Source of the DNA: JBMNGG01 sp050949705 | GTDB lineage: Bacteria; Bacillota; Thermosediminibacteria; Thermosediminibacterales; Tepidanaerobacteraceae | Direction: 5' to 3' | DNA: 64,000 nucleotides | Assembly: GCA_050949705.1 (NCBI GenBank) | Contig: JBMNGG010000004.1 | Location: 124,001 to 188,000, forward strand | In this document: piece by piece, positions 61,646 to 64,000 of the stretch | Numbering within the stretch: the first letter of the stretch is position 1 | Layout of the letters: every line of letters begins with the position of its first letter | Notes under the pieces: generated by a model | Seen by the model: the letters and a program-made list of their open reading frames with translations, nothing else | Told to the model about the DNA's origin: nothing | Database searches by the model: none | Position numbers and translations under genes: made by a program

Positions 61646-62500
61646 ATGAACAAAAAATTATTATTATCAGTAGCAATATTTTTGTCAATAATCATGCTGC
61701 TGGCAGGGTGTGGCCCTAGTAACAATTCACAAGGTGCAAATTCGCAGCAAGCGGGGAATACACCAGAAAGTAAAACGTTTAAAGTAGGCCTTGAATGCGA
61801 TTATCCACCTTTTAACTGGACTCAACTTGATGATTCCAATGGTGCAGTGCAGATAGATGGTTCTGCTGAATATGCGGGAGGATATGATGTAGAAATCGCA
61901 AAAAGGATTGCCGATGGTTTGGAAAGAGAACTGGTTATAGTGAAAACCGAATGGTCCGGTCTTTTGCCTGCATTAACTTCTGGTAAAATTGATGCTATTA
62001 TCGCAGGTATGTCGCCAACAGCGGAACGCAAAGAAAGCATAGATTTCTCTGACAACTATTATAAATCAGATTTGGTTATGGTTGTTAAAAAAGGAGGAAA
62101 GTATGAAGAAGCTACATCCATTCAAGATTTTAAAGGTGCAAAAATAACTGCACAACTAAGCACATTCCACTATACGGTAATTGACCAAATCGAAGGTGTT
62201 ATAAAAGAACCTGCTATGGATGATTTCTCTGCAATGAGAGTTGCTCTTGAATCAGGAATGATTGATGGGTACGTCTCGGAAAAGCCAGAAGCTGTTAGTG
62301 CTAAAGCTGCTAATGAAAACTTTACATTTGTTGAATTTGAGGATGGCTTTGTAACATCTGATGATGACACTGCTATTGCTGTAGGTCTTGTAAAGGAAAG
62401 CGAATTAATTGATGAGATAAATGAGATTTTACGAGGTATATCGGATGCCCAAAAAGAAGAACTCATGGATAAGGCTATTGCAAATCAACCTGAAGGATAA
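61646..62500 (+). CDS. Amino acid (probably lysine) ABC transporter, substrate-binding lipoprotein
   Basis: 284 residues. Signal peptide with lipobox LAGC, then a Ser/Gln/Asn linker. The periplasmic-binding fold type II (SBP_bac_3) starts KVGLECDYPPFNW, with GGYDVEIAKRIADGL, SGLLPALTSGKIDAIIAGMSPTAERKESIDFS and VSEKPEAV. This is the polar amino acid family (GlnH/ArtJ/LysX type). Lysine as substrate is inferred from the riboswitch, not from the protein. ATG 61646 with AAAGGAGAG. Confidence 0.92.
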   Translation: MNKKLLLSVAIFLSIIMLLAGCGPSNNSQGANSQQAGNTPESKTFKVGLECDYPPFNWTQLDDSNGAVQIDGSAEYAGGYDVEIAKRIADGLERELVIVKTEWSGLLPALTSGKIDAIIAGMSPTAERKESIDFSDNYYKSDLVMVVKKGGKYEEATSIQDFKGAKITAQLSTFHYTVIDQIEGVIKEPAMDDFSAMRVALESGMIDGYVSEKPEAVSAKAANENFTFVEFEDGFVTSDDDTAIAVGLVKESELIDEINEILRGISDAQKEELMDKAIANQPEG

Positions 62501-62617
62501 TACTTATAAGATGGCTACCGTAGCTTGTCCCACTCTTTCTGTAAGCGGTGGGGTGAGCACCGGTATGCTCTTGGTTTATGACTTTTTACAGCGTGGTGCC
62601 AAAAGGAGGAAACTCAT
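62501..62617 (+). promoter_or_regulatory. Structured gap between binding protein and permease
   Basis: Two small hairpins, CCCAC/GTGGG (62530-62554 region) and GAGCA/TGCTC (62556-62571 region), before AAAGGAGG and the permease start. No T-run; probably tunes relative expression of the two genes. Confidence 0.35.
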
Positions 62618-63346
62618 ATGAGCTTTGAGCAGATAATCAGAATTGCCTTAAAATACTGGCCTATGTTTTTGCGTGGAGCCGGTACAACACTTTTAATTTC
62701 CATAACGGGCACTATTATAGGATTTATTATTGGTTTATTAATTGGTATTATACGCAGTGTTCCAGAACCTGAATCAACAGAAAAAAAACTAATTTTGAAA
62801 TTTATCAATGCCATCTTAAATGCTTATGTGGAAGTATTTCGTGGCACACCTATGATTGTTCAGGCAACAGTTATCTATTACGGTTCTGCCCAGGCCTTGG
62901 GTATTGACATGGATAGATTAACAGCAGCATTCTTGATTGTATCTATTAATACTGGGGCCTATATGGCTGAAATTGTTCGTGGTGGCATTGTTTCTATAGA
63001 TAAAGGACAATTTGAGGCGGCTCATGCTGTGGGCATGAATCATATGCAAACCATGGTTAATGTGGTCTTACCCCAAGTAATACGCAATATATTGCCAGCA
63101 ACAGGTAATGAATTTGTAATAAATATTAAAGATACTTCAGTGCTTAATGTAATTTCTGTGACAGAGTTATTCTTCCAAACAAAATCAATTGTTGGCAACA
63201 ATTATAGATATTTTGAAACATTTTTTATTGCGTCTGTCATATATTTCGTTATGACTTTTACGGTTACAAGAATCTTACGCTTTATGGAAAAGAAACTGGA
63301 TGGCCCAGAAAATTATACTGTTATTGGTAATCCAATGCAAATATAA
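62618..63346 (+). CDS. Amino acid (probably lysine) ABC transporter, permease
   Basis: 242 residues with five or so membrane segments; HisM/GlnP family. YWPMFLRGAGTTLLIS, EVFRGTPMIVQ and the coupling loop EAAHAVGMNHMQTMVNVVLPQVIRNILP are characteristic. ATG 62618 with AAAGGAGG. Confidence 0.94.
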   Translation: MSFEQIIRIALKYWPMFLRGAGTTLLISITGTIIGFIIGLLIGIIRSVPEPESTEKKLILKFINAILNAYVEVFRGTPMIVQATVIYYGSAQALGIDMDRLTAAFLIVSINTGAYMAEIVRGGIVSIDKGQFEAAHAVGMNHMQTMVNVVLPQVIRNILPATGNEFVINIKDTSVLNVISVTELFFQTKSIVGNNYRYFETFFIASVIYFVMTFTVTRILRFMEKKLDGPENYTVIGNPMQI

Positions 63347-63385
63347 AGTGAAATTTTTATTGAGTGAAGAGGTAACGACACTAAA

Positions 63386-63414
63386 GGCTTAGTTTGACTT
63401 ATTTAATGGCTAAG
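63386..63414 (+). repeat. 29-bp direct repeat, copy A, upstream of the transporter ATPase
   Basis: Identical to 63451-63479 (65 bases apart). Each unit has CTTAG...CTAAG ends, and each contains a TTG that opens a very short frame beginning with the same codons: 63394-63441 (15 codons) and 63459-63524 (21 codons). The second has GGAGGC in front. They look like duplicated leader peptides or the scar of a small tandem duplication. Confidence 0.85.
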
Positions 63415-63450
63415 TTTATTGACAAGTGGAGGAAAAAATAAAAGGAGGCT

Positions 63451-63479
63451 GGCTTAGTTTGACTTATTTAATGGCTAAG
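63451..63479 (+). repeat. 29-bp direct repeat, copy B
   Basis: Second copy, perfectly matching 63386-63414. It lies 125 bases before the ATPase start, inside the otherwise gene-free 63347-63603 gap. Confidence 0.85.
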
Positions 63480-63603
63480 CACTCACTGATGCCTGGCAAG
63501 TGTAGAATTAATGGTAATTCTTAGCAATCGAGCAAGGTGGGAGCACGATGGAGAAAAGAAGATTGATGATGTAAGCCAATATGGGTGTAAAGGGAGGAAA
63601 AGC

Positions 63604-64000
63604 GTGGAAAGGGTAATAGAAATAAAACATTTGAGAAAATCTTTCGGGACTAATGAAGTACTAAAGGATATCAATTTTTCAGTTACTAAAGGAGAAGTTG
63701 TCTGTATCATTGGATCCTCGGGCTCCGGTAAATCTACTCTCCTGCGCTGTATAAATCTATTGGAAAAGCCAAGTGGTGGCAAGATATTCTACCATGGAGA
63801 AAACATTTTAGAGAGTGGCCACGACTTATATGCATATCGCACTAAGTTAGGCATGGTATTTCAGCAGTTCAATCTTTTTAATAATCACGATGTTCTAAGT
63901 AACTGTACAGTTGGTCAAATCAAAGTATTAAAGCGCTCTAAGGAAGAGGCAGAGAAAGTAGCTATGAAATACTTGAAAGTCGTGGGAATGGAGCAATATA
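63604..64000 (+). CDS. Amino acid (probably lysine) ABC transporter, ATPase (cut by window end)
   Basis: GTG 63604 with AGGGAGG upstream opens a frame that runs off the window (132 codons visible). KHLRKSFGTNEVLKDINF, Walker A GSSGSGKST, LRCINLLEKPSGG and the Q-loop MVFQQFNLF are those of the GlnQ/HisP polar amino acid ATPases. The signature and Walker B motifs lie beyond the end. Third component of the lysine-riboswitch transporter. Confidence 0.93.
   Translation, partial: MERVIEIKHLRKSFGTNEVLKDINFSVTKGEVVCIIGSSGSGKSTLLRCINLLEKPSGGKIFYHGENILESGHDLYAYRTKLGMVFQQFNLFNNHDVLSNCTVGQIKVLKRSKEEAEKVAMKYLKVVGMEQY

Noticed and set aside
1..64000. tRNA, rRNA, CRISPR, toxin-antitoxin or phage genes
   Set aside because: Looked for characteristic sequences in the intergenic gaps and small frames; none found.

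Overview
The window comes from a low-GC, strictly anaerobic Firmicute, most likely a clostridial or Tissierellia-type amino-acid fermenter. The evidence is the oxygen-sensitive enzyme set (pyruvate:ferredoxin oxidoreductase, glycyl radical enzymes, a two-subunit Fe-S fumarase, an Fe-S flavoprotein), the Firmicute control elements (CggR with its operator, a lysine riboswitch, strong AGGAGG ribosome sites) and a potassium-type membrane pyrophosphatase. No rRNA, tRNA, CRISPR array, phage gene or transposase was seen.

Layout. 0-5.5 kb: end of a purine nucleoside phosphorylase gene, a DegV lipid-binding protein, and PFOR. 5.5-11.1 kb: three genes all broken by single-base frameshifts (a secreted phosphodiester-glycosidase-like protein, a gamma-carbonic-anhydrase-like protein, aspartate-semialdehyde dehydrogenase). 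11.6-16.3 kb: a complete E1alpha/E1beta/E2/E3 2-oxo-acid (acetoin or pyruvate type) dehydrogenase operon. 16.4-23.9 kb: an unusual FCD regulator, a single-chain B12-dependent mutase-like protein and a five-gene branched-chain-type amino acid ABC transporter. 24.2-41 kb: a glycyl radical activase plus glycyl radical enzyme, present twice as a nearly identical 3.38-kb direct repeat. Between the copies lie an isolated shikimate-dehydrogenase homologue, an aspartase-fumarase-malic enzyme operon (aspartate to pyruvate), an SDR, aspartate kinase, an Fe-S flavoprotein and an AraC regulator. 41-45.6 kb: a beta-propeller/SPOCS protein with a His/Asp/Lys tail, a Gln-rich coiled-coil protein, a glycine-zipper stress protein and sigma-54. 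45.7-52.9 kb: the glycolytic operon gapA-cggR-pgk-tpiA-gpmI-eno behind a recognisable CggR operator. 53-58.6 kb: AddB (frameshifted) and AddA. 58.9-61.2 kb: SecG and the membrane pyrophosphatase. 61.2-64 kb: a lysine riboswitch in front of an amino acid ABC transporter, cut by the window end.

How it fits together. PFOR, malic enzyme, fumarase and aspartase can carry aspartate through fumarate, malate and pyruvate to acetyl-CoA. The most distinctive part is the 11.6-41 kb region. There a specialised transporter, a radical B12 enzyme, a glycyl radical enzyme and a 2-oxo-acid dehydrogenase lie together with two dedicated regulators. This looks like a radical-chemistry catabolic island for an unidentified imported organic or amino acid. 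The substrate cannot be read from the sequence.
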